From positions 1-64,000 of the forward strand of contig CAAFZY010000040.1 in NCBI GenBank assembly GCA_900767645.1: a DNA stretch of 64,000 nucleotides, in the 5' to 3' direction. The notes beneath the pieces were generated by a model, which saw nothing but the letters and a program-made list of their open reading frames with translations, searched no databases and was not told the origin of the DNA. Origin of the DNA: Alphaproteobacteria bacterium. GTDB taxonomy: Bacteria > Pseudomonadota > Alphaproteobacteria > RF32 > CAG-239. The stretch's first letter is position 1. Each line of letters begins with the position of its first letter. Shown piece by piece: positions 20,001 through 28,081 of the stretch. Made by a program: the position numbers and the translations under genes.

Positions 20001-20475
20001 AGCCGTTTGTGTCGAAAGTTTTCATAAACGGTTAAGTAAATCAGGCAATAAATATGCTTTTGTAGGTTTTTCCGACGCATCAGGAACCATAGAGGCATTT
20101 TTGTTTGCTGACGGATTGGTAAAATATGAAAATGTTTTATCTTCGGATGATCCAGTTTTGGTTAAAATTACTGTTGATAAACAAACGGAAGAGGCCGCTC
20201 CGCGCGTGATGATAAATTCGGTTAAAAAACTTGATGATGCAATTGCCGAACAGGCTAAAGGATTAATTATCACCGTCGGAAGCGTCAGCGCGGTGAAGCA
20301 ATTGAAAGAAATTTTACAAACCGATAAAAAAGGTACTAACAAAGTATATATTATACCAGATATTCCCGATTGGGATTTAAGAATGGAACTTCCTGACGGT
20401 TATGCTTTTTATGATACCGGAATTATCGGTAAAATCAGAAACATTGCCGGCATTACCGATGTTAAGGAGATATAA
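17002..20475 (+). CDS. dnaE: DNA polymerase III alpha subunit
   Basis: Catalytic subunit of the replicative polymerase. The 1157 residues start with a PHP domain (HLRVHTAYSLSEGA), followed by the polymerase core with GPGRGSGAGS near 376 and the catalytic aspartates in PDFDVDF (414-420), then SHAAAYSLISYQTAYLKAHYP, a helix-hairpin-helix region and an OB fold. I use the ATG at 17002 because AAAAGG lies ten bases before it; an upstream TTG at 16975 has no such support. It is followed after 1 bp by a membrane protein gene, suggesting coupling. Confidence 0.96.
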   Translation: MQNPKFIHLRVHTAYSLSEGAIKIGDLIHYLHQKNIPAIAVTDSGNMFGGKAFSKYASEEGVKPILGCIFFMRNPDSDNLLLTKGKAVERDKLILLVMNSTGYENIMKLMKLFYLDNTANGDDPQLKYSDLEQYNEGLIALTGGVDGAVGRLLLENRAEEAEQMLQTLQKIFSNRLYIEISRIGLESEQKTEQSFIDFAYKYNIPLVATNEVFFFDQSMYEAHDALICIAAGEVLANDKRKHFSPNNRLRSEDEMVELFKDLPEAVENTVKIAQRCNYLSTKVKPLLPIFECPDGKTQDEYITEEAHKGLAERMQKHVYFEGMTDEQKAEIDKKYYDRLEYELSVIKRMGFPGYFLIVSDFIRWSKTHGVPVGPGRGSGAGSIVAWSLKITELDPIKLELLFERFLNPDRVNMPDFDVDFCQENRFKTIEYVQNKYGFDHVAQIITYGKLQSKAVIRDVARVLQMPYTQADKISKMIPNPVQGKNVSLQEALDQVPELEDMRQHDPQVNKLFDIAMKLEGLYRHSGVHAAGVVIGDRPLDQLVPLYKDPKADMPVTQYDMKYVEETGLIKFDFLGLKTLTVIKKAVDWVKKVKGIDLDMDSIPLDDKPTYEMMQRGDTAAVFQFESAGMKDVHKQIKPDRFEDLIAIVSLYRPGPMDNIPTYIKRKHGEEKITYLHPSLAPILDETYGIMVYQEQVMNIARALGGYTMGEADKLRKVMGKKQREEIPKQREKFTKGAIANGISEDVAKSIFDQMEKFASYGFNKSHAAAYSLISYQTAYLKAHYPVEFMCAVMDLDIINTDKLAFFVAECRSTGMEILKPDINLSDADFRVEDNKIRYALGAIKGVGSSYMQGIVEERYRNGPFKSISDFCNRVDIKNVNRKQMYQLVKAGAFDCLEKNRAMLCENVDIMVSNIFASSETKKSEQQSLFGSEELCGKIKLKEIPDWSNLEKLRHEAEAIGFYLSAHPLDIYAESAKKLGVKSCTSVLQNLKAGDNLKANIAVCVESFHKRLSKSGNKYAFVGFSDASGTIEAFLFADGLVKYENVLSSDDPVLVKITVDKQTEEAAPRVMINSVKKLDDAIAEQAKGLIITVGSVSAVKQLKEILQTDKKGTNKVYIIPDIPDWDLRMELPDGYAFYDTGIIGKIRNIAGITDVKEI

Positions 20476-20476
20476 A

Positions 20477-21241
20477 ATGGCTGATAATAAATATATTGCG
20501 CTTAAAGCGGTGGTAAATCCGCTATGGGTTATATCCGATAAAATGGTGATTTTTGCAAAAACAGCCGGAGTTTTTGCCGTCTTTTTAACATTATTATCTT
20601 ATATTTTCGGGCAAACTTACGCCTGTGTTTTTACAACAGAGCATACGGAGCCGTTATATTGTTTGGGAAACTCATTGCTGTATTTTCCGTATCTTATGAT
20701 TAAAATGTTGATAATAAATATTTTTGTGCTGTATTGGCTTAAAAAAGTTATGTTTAATCAAACAATAAACAAAACGGCGGCGGCTAAAAGCGTCGGAGTG
20801 TTCTTTTTATTTATTGTTGCTAATTTGTTGCCGTTGGTTTCCGCTTTTTTGTTGTTGGTACGTAAGCCTAATCCGGTTTGGCAAATTGAAATTGTTTATT
20901 TTACAATTGTATCATTAGGATTTTTGGCTCCGTTTGTTTTGATGCGCTTTTATGCCGTATTGGCAGGCGTAATTAATGACAATGTTCCCGATATGTTAAA
21001 AACTGTTTGGAAAAATACCGGCGGATATACGGCTAAAATAGTTATTTCCGCCATATTGGTTTATTTAATTGTAATTTTAACGGTAATAAGCGTTAATTCG
21101 GTGATTTTACGATTGGCAGGAATTTTACCTTTGTATATTTATAATTTAACCGCTGAATATGTTTTTAATTTTATGCTTTTGTTTGTTGTAACTTTAATTG
21201 TTAATTTTATAAATTATCAAAGACAGATGTTTTTGAAATAA
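20477..21241 (+). CDS. Multi-pass membrane protein of unknown function
   Basis: A 254-residue hydrophobic protein with about six predicted membrane segments (near residues 25-45, 65-90, 105-130, 140-165, 190-215 and 225-245) and a basic C-terminus. The chosen ATG has AAGGAGAT just upstream and begins 2 bp after the dnaE stop; the open frame extends further left inside dnaE but without a ribosome site. I recognise no family. Tight linkage to dnaE suggests shared transcription rather than shared function. A terminator follows. Confidence 0.75.
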   Translation: MADNKYIALKAVVNPLWVISDKMVIFAKTAGVFAVFLTLLSYIFGQTYACVFTTEHTEPLYCLGNSLLYFPYLMIKMLIINIFVLYWLKKVMFNQTINKTAAAKSVGVFFLFIVANLLPLVSAFLLLVRKPNPVWQIEIVYFTIVSLGFLAPFVLMRFYAVLAGVINDNVPDMLKTVWKNTGGYTAKIVISAILVYLIVILTVISVNSVILRLAGILPLYIYNLTAEYVFNFMLLFVVTLIVNFINYQRQMFLK

Positions 21242-21243
21242 AA

Positions 21244-21270
21244 AAAATTCCGGAATTATCCGGAATTTTT
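21244..21270 (+). terminator. Rho-independent terminator after the dnaE operon
   Basis: Stem AATTCCGGA / TCCGGAATT (21246-21254, 21259-21267) with loop ATTA and a T-run. The 3' end of the convergent small gene lies within it, so the two transcripts share this structure. Confidence 0.85.
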
Positions 21271-21507
21271 CTTTGCTTTCAGGGTGGCATTAAATTCTGT
21301 AATGCACCGGAAAGAGTGGCAAGTGCATAAATGGTTGTTAAGCTTGTTGCCGCAATAAGGGCAGTATTCAACAAAGCCATTTGCACGATAAACTTTGTGT
21401 ACGGTAGGAAAACCGTTTTCGTACGGGATAAATATATATGCCGGACGACCGTCTAAAACTTTAATTTCCCTTAAATACAAAGGAATGTCGGCTGTTTTTA
21501 TATACAT
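21256..21507 (-). CDS. Small cysteine-rich protein, possible zinc ribbon
   Basis: An 83-residue protein with CPYCG near residue 48 and CTCHSFRC near 60, a spacing that suggests a zinc-binding knuckle. The N-terminal half has no recognisable motif. The frame continues to a TTG at 21531, but the ATG at 21507 is the more natural start; neither has a clear Shine-Dalgarno. It stands alone between convergent and divergent neighbours. Function unknown. Confidence 0.55.
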   Translation of the reverse strand: MYIKTADIPLYLREIKVLDGRPAYIFIPYENGFPTVHKVYRANGFVEYCPYCGNKLNNHLCTCHSFRCITEFNATLKAKKNSG

Positions 21508-21688
21508 AATTATAAAAAATAAAATAATCAATAATCGCGGATAGTTTATTACTACAAAGTTTTAAGTAAAGATTTATTAAGCTATAAATCACAGTTTTCT
21601 GCTCTTTTATTAATTTTTGTGTTGTATTTATTTGTAAAATTGCTAATCTGTGACAGGTTTAAAAATAAAATTTCGTAGGACGGAAAAT

Positions 21689-22978
21689 ATGCTTGATATT
21701 AAATTTATCATTGAAAACACCGATTTGGTTAAAGAAGGAATTGCTAAAAAAGGCTATACCAAAGAAGATTTGGATATAGACGCTTTAATCGCTTTGTATA
21801 AAGATATTAACAAGCTTAAAACCTCATCACAGGCTTTGGCGGAAGAAAAAAACAAATTGAGTAATTCAATTAAAAGCGCTGCTCCAGAAGACAGAGCGGC
21901 AATTATTGCTAAAAGTAAGTCTATCGGTGAAGAATTTAAATCAGAACAAGAAAAATTGGCAACAGAGCAAGAAAAGTTTAATTTGATGATGCTTAAAATG
22001 CCGAATTTACCGTCACCGGAAAGTCCGGTTGGTCCTGATGACAGCGGTAATGTTGTACGTCGCCGCGTTGGGGAGCTTCCTCATTTTGATTTTACCCCGC
22101 GTGACCATATTGAGTTGATGGAGCTTAACGATTGGTCGGAAATGGAACGAATTGCCAAGGTTTCAGGTTCGCGCACTTATGCAATTAAGAACGATTTGGC
22201 AAAATTAGAGCTCGCCATGCACATGATGGTGCTTGATAAATTGCGTAACAACGGATTTACAGTAATTACCGTTCCGTCGATTTCAAAAGAAAAACCGCTT
22301 TACGGACAAGGATATTTGCCGTTTTCAAGAGATGAAGTTTATTATTTGCAACAAGATGATATTTATTTATCGGGCACGGCAGAATTAATATTAAATTCTT
22401 TGCGCGCCGATGAAATTTTACAAGAAAACGAATTGCCGGTTTTATATGCCGGATTTTCGCCTTGTTTCCGCCGCGAGGCAGGGGCTGCCGGTAAAGATAC
22501 CCGCGGATTGGTGCGTGTTCACCAGTTTATGAAAACCGAACAGTTTGTTATTTGTAAAAACGATATTAAAGAAAGTGAAAAATGGCATCAAAAATTGTTG
22601 CAAATTTCAGAAGAGATTTTGCAAGATTTGGAACTTCCTTATCAGGTTTTGGAAGTATGCACCGGCGATATGGGGGCGCCTAAATATCGTCAATATGATT
22701 TGGAAGCTTGGGTTCCGAGCCAAAATTGCTACCGTGAAACTCATTCTTGCTCAAATATTACCGAATGGCAGGCTCGCCGCACCAATTTACGCTATCGCGA
22801 TAATGCCGACGGCAAAGTTAAATTTGTTCATACTTTGAACAATACGGGGATTGCGACGCCGCGCGCATTGGTTCCTTTTATTGAAAACCATCAAAATGCC
22901 GACGGAAGCGTTAATATTCCGAAAAAATTACAGCCTTATATGGGCGGTAAAAAAGTTATCGGCAAAAATTGCAAATAG
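21689..22978 (+). CDS. serS: Seryl-tRNA synthetase
   Basis: Class II aminoacyl-tRNA synthetase charging tRNA-Ser and tRNA-Sec. The 429 residues have the N-terminal antiparallel coiled-coil tRNA-binding arm (about 28-105), then the catalytic domain with motif 2 FRREAGAAGKDTRGL and motif 3 near GIATPRALVPFIEN. Length matches E. coli (430). The ATG at 21689, 12 bases after an AGGACGG site, is preferred over an earlier in-frame start at 21650. Confidence 0.96.
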   Translation: MLDIKFIIENTDLVKEGIAKKGYTKEDLDIDALIALYKDINKLKTSSQALAEEKNKLSNSIKSAAPEDRAAIIAKSKSIGEEFKSEQEKLATEQEKFNLMMLKMPNLPSPESPVGPDDSGNVVRRRVGELPHFDFTPRDHIELMELNDWSEMERIAKVSGSRTYAIKNDLAKLELAMHMMVLDKLRNNGFTVITVPSISKEKPLYGQGYLPFSRDEVYYLQQDDIYLSGTAELILNSLRADEILQENELPVLYAGFSPCFRREAGAAGKDTRGLVRVHQFMKTEQFVICKNDIKESEKWHQKLLQISEEILQDLELPYQVLEVCTGDMGAPKYRQYDLEAWVPSQNCYRETHSCSNITEWQARRTNLRYRDNADGKVKFVHTLNNTGIATPRALVPFIENHQNADGSVNIPKKLQPYMGGKKVIGKNCK

Positions 22979-22983
22979 TTAAT

Positions 22984-23015
22984 AAACGGCGGTTTGAAAA
23001 ATAAACCGCCGTTTT
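22984..23015 (+). terminator. Rho-independent terminator of serS
   Basis: 12-bp stem AAACGGCGGTTT / AAACCGCCGTTT (22984-22995, 23003-23014) with a 7-nt loop and short T-run. Confidence 0.88.
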
Positions 23016-23076
23016 GGTAATATCTCCTTGAATTAAGCTATAAAGCGCTTAATTTTATGTTTACAGGATATGTTTT

Positions 23077-23754
23077 ATGGAAAAATTAAATTTACAAGAG
23101 CTTAAAGCGGCTGTTTTTGATTGGGATAATACGTTGGCGGAAAGTCGCACAGCGTTGGTTTTTTGCGTTAATAAGGTTTTGCAAGAATACCATCTTCCGC
23201 AATGGGAAGAGGTTAAGGGTAAAAGAGATAACAAGCTTTCGTTCAGAGATAATTTTCCGCGTATTTTTGGTGATAAAGCTGAAGAAGCATATGAAAAATA
23301 TACCAAAATTTATTTACAAAATGTCGGAAAAATGATTACGGCTTTTCCTAAAACTCTTGAGGTGTTGCAATTGCTTAAATCGCAAGGTGTAAAGCTTATG
23401 GTAATGAGTAACAAAGATCGTAAATTGCTTAATTACGAGTTGCCGCTGCTTTTTAATCCGAATTTGTTTGATAATGTGGTGTGCGGGCATGAGGCTTCTA
23501 AAGATAAACCTTACGGCGAACATTTGTTTTGGACACTGAAAAATATGTTTACGCCGCAACAAATCAACAGGCAAAACGTGTGGGTTATAGGCGATAGTCC
23601 GCAAGACAGCGAGTGTGCTAAAAATGCCGGAGCTTTGCCGATACGAATCGGCAAATCAATATGGGAAGATGAAACCATTGATACTTCAGGAATAGTGTTT
23701 TTTGATTCCTTTGTGGATTTTTATAAAACTCTGCTTTTATCTCAAAAAAAATAG
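23077..23754 (+). CDS. HAD-superfamily hydrolase (phosphoglycolate phosphatase-like)
   Basis: A 225-residue HAD phosphatase with motif I FDWDNTLAES (14-23; nucleophile Asp15, acid Asp17), motif II VMSNKD (near 109-114), a KDKPYGE lysine motif III and motif IV WVIGDSPQDSECA (near 168-180). The alpha-helical cap lies between motifs I and II. Substrate not evident. It is followed by an anchored protein gene after about 40 bp and could share its transcript. Confidence 0.83.
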   Translation: MEKLNLQELKAAVFDWDNTLAESRTALVFCVNKVLQEYHLPQWEEVKGKRDNKLSFRDNFPRIFGDKAEEAYEKYTKIYLQNVGKMITAFPKTLEVLQLLKSQGVKLMVMSNKDRKLLNYELPLLFNPNLFDNVVCGHEASKDKPYGEHLFWTLKNMFTPQQINRQNVWVIGDSPQDSECAKNAGALPIRIGKSIWEDETIDTSGIVFFDSFVDFYKTLLLSQKK

Positions 23755-23796
23755 AGTAGATTAAAAATAAACAACACTTTGATTATTGAAAATAAA

Positions 23797-24945
23797 ATGG
23801 TTCGTGCTCATCATTACGGAATGTATTTTAAAAAAATAAATAAAGTGATAATCGCCGCTTTGTTGGTTTTTATCATTGTTTTTAACGTGTTTAAATTCAG
23901 CCGCTATGCCGAGAGTACCAATAATTTGATTGTGACCTACAATTCTCCGGTTGACATATTGAAAGATTTTCGCAATCCGCTATTGGCGGAAATGTATTTT
24001 ACTGAAAATTATACCGCAGAAAAAGACTTAAAAATGATTGTGCTGCCGTTTGATAACCGAATTTTCGGACAGCAGGCAATAAAAGCATTGATAAAAAAAA
24101 TTAAACCGTATCAAAGCAAACCAATTATATTTGCGGTGGAAGCCGAATACAATGATTTTGCCGATAAGGTGGCTGAAAAATTAAATATTAATGCGCAAAA
24201 ATCGGAAAACAATGAACTGGTTATATTGCAGAGGCTTAATAAAGACAATGCTTTGGTTTTTGTAATTGCGGATACGGATAATAATCAGGTGGTGAATATT
24301 GCCAAGCAATTAAATTTGCGTCCGCATGTTTTTGATTTAAATGCCAAATTTCCGGCATTAGATGACAAGCCAATCAAAACAGAAAAAGAAATACCGGATT
24401 TAGAACAGCAAGAGTATAATTTAAAGCAGTTTGTATCAGATTATAAAAACCAACTTAACGGTTTTTTATCCGCTGTTTCGGAAGGTAAAAACGATATGCC
24501 CGAATATTCGGCCGTTACAGAGCATATGTTTGATAAAGGAGCGACACAAGTGCTTGCTTTTGATGAAAATACCGACCAATACGGGCAGTTTGGCGATGTT
24601 TTTGCCGATACGGCTTTGGCTCGTTCTTTGATAAACGGTTTTTTGTTGGCAAAAAATGAAATGCCGCAGGCAAAATATAAGTTTTTTGTGCTTACCAAAG
24701 CGGAAAAGAAAAACTACGCCGATGAGCAAATGTTTGCCGATGAACTGAAAATCGGAGTTGACGGTGTTATGCTGGTGAGCGGTTATCGTCAGGCAATGTT
24801 TTTACCGTACTTTTGGAAACTGTATCCCGATAAAAAAGGTTTTATTAAAAATCTTAAAATCAGTGCCGGTTTAAGCCCTGATTATTGGTCAAAAAAAATT
24901 AAAGTTTATTATTTCAGAGCAGTGGAGGTAAAATATGAAAATTAA
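23797..24945 (+). CDS. N-terminally anchored extracytoplasmic protein of unknown function
   Basis: About 382 residues with a basic N-terminus, one membrane segment (near residues 16-32, AALLVFIIVFNVFKF) and a long soluble part, giving a type II membrane protein with its body outside the cytoplasm. The body has alternating strands and helices (for example PIIFAVEAEYNDFADKVAEKL and LVFVIADTDNNQ), suggesting an alpha/beta domain, but no family is recognised. Start codons at 23779 (TTG), 23797 and 23821 are all possible. The last 11 bases overlap the M49-like peptidase gene, so the two are translationally coupled. Confidence 0.7.
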   Translation: MVRAHHYGMYFKKINKVIIAALLVFIIVFNVFKFSRYAESTNNLIVTYNSPVDILKDFRNPLLAEMYFTENYTAEKDLKMIVLPFDNRIFGQQAIKALIKKIKPYQSKPIIFAVEAEYNDFADKVAEKLNINAQKSENNELVILQRLNKDNALVFVIADTDNNQVVNIAKQLNLRPHVFDLNAKFPALDDKPIKTEKEIPDLEQQEYNLKQFVSDYKNQLNGFLSAVSEGKNDMPEYSAVTEHMFDKGATQVLAFDENTDQYGQFGDVFADTALARSLINGFLLAKNEMPQAKYKFFVLTKAEKKNYADEQMFADELKIGVDGVMLVSGYRQAMFLPYFWKLYPDKKGFIKNLKISAGLSPDYWSKKIKVYYFRAVEVKYEN

Positions 24946-26653
24946 AGGATATGAAGTTAATTTCACGGAAGAAGAACTTGATGAAATTTTAGCCGATAAA
25001 ACCCGCAGTATTGAACTTATCTCGCGCGAATTTAACGGATATAAAAAATTGCCGATTGGCGATAAAAAAGCCATTGATCACTTACAGCGTGCGGCTGATA
25101 TAATAAATGAAGTTGCGCTTGAGCAGGACAATCCGTTTAACTTGAGCATAAAGCGCGAACTGGAAAAATTGGCGGTAAATGATAAATACGCCGCTAAAAT
25201 ATTGCAGTTTTTTAATTGTCTTAACGGAGTGGCCGGTAATAACGGCATAGATAGAGAACCTGTGCAAATTTTTAAGGAATTGCCTTTGCTGAAGGGTAAA
25301 AACTTTTATCCGACCGATTTATCGGAAGAAGAATTTCATGAAATTATTTTAAGAATGGCAGAGCGCGGCAAAATTGAAGAACTGAAAAAAATTTTATCTG
25401 CGCGTACTATGGTCAGAAGAAACGGCGATGAATTAAAGGCTATAGATTATACAGAATATTTTGCTCCGCAATTTTCTGAAATTGCCAACGAATTGGAAGT
25501 TGCCGCTTATTATTGCACCGAACTGGAATTTAAAGAGTTTTTAAGTTGGCAGGTGCAAGCTCTGCTGCAAAATAATCAGGATATGGATATGCTTGCCGAT
25601 AAACACTGGGCGGTTTTGCAGAATAATAATTTGGAATTTACAATTTCGCGCGAAAACTATGAAGACGAAATGACCGGAACAGTGTTCAACAATCCTGATA
25701 TTGTTAAAATTATTAACGATAATCATATTGAAGCGGTAGCTAAAGATACGCTTGGCGGCCGAGTTGGTTTGGTTAATAAAGAAGGCACGGAGAATATTTT
25801 AAAGTTCAAGCATACTTTACCGTATTTGGCGAAATGGATGCCGCTAAGCGGTAAATATAAACAAAACAGTTTTTCTGACGCCGATTTGAAACAAACGATG
25901 GTTGATGTTGATTTGATAACTTTAACCGGCGATTACGCAATGTGCCGCGGCGGCATTACGCAGGCGCAAAATTTGCCGAATAATGATAAAATTGCGGTTA
26001 AATGCGGCGGCTGGCGTCGTAATGTATATCACAGGCAGGTTTTGTTAAGTTATGATGTCGAGAATGAAAAAAAATTGCTGAATCGATTGGTTGATGCAGA
26101 GCTTCATAAATATGTCGACCATGCTCAAATAATTACTTTTGACGTCGGGCATGAAAACGGACACTCGTTAGGACCTACGGCTGAATATCAAAATGCCTTG
26201 GGCGTGTATAAGCATATTATTGAAGAGCATAAAGCCAACACTTTTTCCATTGCGTCAATGGCGGAACTTTCTAAAAAAGAAGGAAATTTTAATAAAGAGG
26301 ATTTAAAGAAAATTTATGCTTCATGGGTAGTTGAAACTTTGTTTTTAAGAGCGCGTCCGCTTTTTTCAGAGCCGCACAGAATGGCATCGTTGATAGAGTT
26401 TAACTACTTGTTTGAAAATAAAGTAATTTGGTTTGACAGCAATAAAAAACTGCATATAGATTTTGAATTAATAGGTATGGTTGCTTATCGTCTGCTTGAA
26501 GAAACGATTAAAGTACAGCTTTCAAAATCAGCAGAAAGCGCAAAGGCATTTATTGATCGCTGGTCGGTTTGGGGCGAGTGGTCGCGCTATATTGCCGATG
26601 TGCAACAAGAGTTGGGTGTAAAACCGTATATCAAAATTATAACCAATTTTTAA
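24935..26653 (+). CDS. M49-like (dipeptidyl-peptidase III family) zinc metallopeptidase
   Basis: A 572-residue cytoplasmic protein with the zinc motif HENGH (His406, Glu407, His410) in VGHENGHSLGP and, about 20 residues on, IIEEHKANTF (Glu430/Glu431), which resembles the EExxAD glutamate motif of M49 peptidases. The ENYEDEMTG segment near 235 matches the YEDELFG-type segment of that family. M49 proper has HExxxH; here the spacing is HExxH, as in the bacterial nudix-linked and short M49 forms. It would remove short peptides from N-termini. GGAGG sets the start; it overlaps the gene upstream. Confidence 0.75.
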   Translation: MKIKGYEVNFTEEELDEILADKTRSIELISREFNGYKKLPIGDKKAIDHLQRAADIINEVALEQDNPFNLSIKRELEKLAVNDKYAAKILQFFNCLNGVAGNNGIDREPVQIFKELPLLKGKNFYPTDLSEEEFHEIILRMAERGKIEELKKILSARTMVRRNGDELKAIDYTEYFAPQFSEIANELEVAAYYCTELEFKEFLSWQVQALLQNNQDMDMLADKHWAVLQNNNLEFTISRENYEDEMTGTVFNNPDIVKIINDNHIEAVAKDTLGGRVGLVNKEGTENILKFKHTLPYLAKWMPLSGKYKQNSFSDADLKQTMVDVDLITLTGDYAMCRGGITQAQNLPNNDKIAVKCGGWRRNVYHRQVLLSYDVENEKKLLNRLVDAELHKYVDHAQIITFDVGHENGHSLGPTAEYQNALGVYKHIIEEHKANTFSIASMAELSKKEGNFNKEDLKKIYASWVVETLFLRARPLFSEPHRMASLIEFNYLFENKVIWFDSNKKLHIDFELIGMVAYRLLEETIKVQLSKSAESAKAFIDRWSVWGEWSRYIADVQQELGVKPYIKIITNF

Positions 26654-26703
26654 GATTGTTTTTATAGATTATTAAAAAGAGTTGTTTTTTACGGGAGTTG
26701 AAA

Positions 26704-27072
26704 ATGTTTGGTAAGCTTATTTATGGACAGTTTTCATTAAAAGAAACCTTTTGGAAATTTGGTGTTTTGGGAATTTTCGGGTGTTCTTTGGTAACGAAAA
26801 TTTTTAAAATGTTTTTACTTAAACATTTAAAAGGAGTTTCATTAAGCGCCTATTATACGCACTATTTTTCACCGCTTAATATGGATAATACCATGTTGTT
26901 TTTCACCATAGCGTATTTTGTGTGTGCATTTGCGTTAAGCGTTTATTCAATTATGGTATTGTTCGGCGTTTGGCGCAGCGCGGCAGAATATGATAAAAGC
27001 ATTTGGATGCGCCATATAGCCAAAGTGATGATTTTGTTGATAATTTATTTAGGATTAAAATTCGGTTTATAA
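26704..27072 (+). CDS. Small membrane protein of unknown function
   Basis: A 122-residue protein with about three hydrophobic segments (near 20-42, 66-90 and 103-120). CGGGAG lies six bases before the ATG. No family is recognised. It sits between the M49-like peptidase and a small lipoprotein gene on the same strand, and the lipoprotein starts 10 bp after its stop, so the two are likely co-expressed. Confidence 0.65.
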   Translation: MFGKLIYGQFSLKETFWKFGVLGIFGCSLVTKIFKMFLLKHLKGVSLSAYYTHYFSPLNMDNTMLFFTIAYFVCAFALSVYSIMVLFGVWRSAAEYDKSIWMRHIAKVMILLIIYLGLKFGL

Positions 27073-27082
27073 GGCGATGCTA

Positions 27083-27241
27083 ATGAAAAAAGTGTTTTTA
27101 TTTTTAATGATGATTATATTAAACGCTTGTGTTGTTTCCGGTGATTTTCCGGAACGACGCAATCGTTTGCATGAGCTTGGGCGCGATGATGCTTACTGCC
27201 AAAAGAATCCTGATAAGTGTGTTGATGGCATACCATGGTAG
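27083..27241 (+). CDS. 52-residue lipoprotein
   Basis: Short gene encoding MKKVFLFLMMIILNACVV at its start: a lipoprotein signal peptide with lipobox LNAC (Cys16). The mature peptide is about 37 residues, charged, with two more cysteines (near 39 and 46) that could form a disulfide and ends in DGIPW. The residue after the lipid Cys is Val, so no inner-membrane retention Asp is seen. A clear terminator begins 20 bp after the stop. The function is unknown; small-lipoprotein roles such as entericidin-like or peptidase accessory are possible. Confidence 0.75.
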   Translation: MKKVFLFLMMIILNACVVSGDFPERRNRLHELGRDDAYCQKNPDKCVDGIPW

Positions 27242-27260
27242 TTGGTATGAATAAACAATA

Positions 27261-27287
27261 AAAAATCCGGTTTAAAACCGGATTTTT
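27261..27287 (+). terminator. Rho-independent terminator shared by convergent transcripts
   Basis: Stem AAAATCCGGT / ACCGGATTTT (27262-27271, 27276-27285) with TTAA loop and T-run on the plus strand. A-run before it would serve pssA on the minus strand. Confidence 0.88.
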
Positions 27288-27292
27288 TTGTA

Positions 27293-28081
27293 TTAGCGCA
27301 TTGCTTTATATTTTCGTTTATCGTGCATGAACTTTAAAATTCCAAGCGGAATAGACAAGGCATACAAACCGGTCATGGTTCCTAAAGTTATCCACGGCTG
27401 TGAAAGCATAAAATGAATAAATAAGGTAACAAACAACATTAACGGTAAAAACATATAAGTTTGCACTTTCAGCTTTTTCAATGAAATAGTCGGAATACGA
27501 CTAACCATTAAAAAGGCAACAACAAACATTAAAATGCTGCAAAAAGTGTTTGACCGTAAAATAAATTCACTTTCAGGAAAATCAAAAGTGATAAGTATGG
27601 GCATTATACCTAATGCGGCAGCAGCCGGAGCCGGTACGCCGACAAAATAATGCGACCAATATTCAGGCTGGTTGTTGTCTTCAAGCATGGTATTAAAACG
27701 TGCCAAGCGCATAGCCATACCCATGGCAAACAACAAACAGAAAAACCAACCGAATTTAGGCAAATCAAACAAAGTCCAACGATACATTAAAATAGCCGGA
27801 GCAACGCCAAAACTTACAAAATCAGACAACGAATCCAGTTCGGCGCCAAACTTTGAAGAGGCTTTCAAAAAGCGGGCAACGCGTCCGTCAAGTCCGTCAA
27901 ATAAAGCGGCTAAAAAAATGCATATAACTGCTTTTACCCAGTCGTCTTGTACGGCATAACGAATAGAGGTAACGCCGGAACACAATGCCATCATGGTTAC
28001 CATATTCGGAGCCAATTTACGGAACGGAACCTCAGTTAATTTTTGCTTTGAAAACAAAAGCTTGTTATTAAGTTTTTTCAT
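27293..28081 (-). CDS. pssA: CDP-diacylglycerol-serine O-phosphatidyltransferase
   Basis: Membrane enzyme making phosphatidylserine from CDP-diacylglycerol and serine. The 262 residues carry the CDP-alcohol phosphotransferase motif DGLDGRVARFLKASSKFGAELDSLSD (split here: DGLDGRVAR near 62-70 and the aspartates of ELDSLSD near 81-87) and about six to eight hydrophobic segments. This is the integral-membrane subclass II PssA, not the E. coli type. It overlaps psd by 1 bp, so both steps to phosphatidylethanolamine are on one transcript. Confidence 0.93.
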   Translation of the reverse strand: MKKLNNKLLFSKQKLTEVPFRKLAPNMVTMMALCSGVTSIRYAVQDDWVKAVICIFLAALFDGLDGRVARFLKASSKFGAELDSLSDFVSFGVAPAILMYRWTLFDLPKFGWFFCLLFAMGMAMRLARFNTMLEDNNQPEYWSHYFVGVPAPAAAALGIMPILITFDFPESEFILRSNTFCSILMFVVAFLMVSRIPTISLKKLKVQTYMFLPLMLFVTLFIHFMLSQPWITLGTMTGLYALSIPLGILKFMHDKRKYKAMR

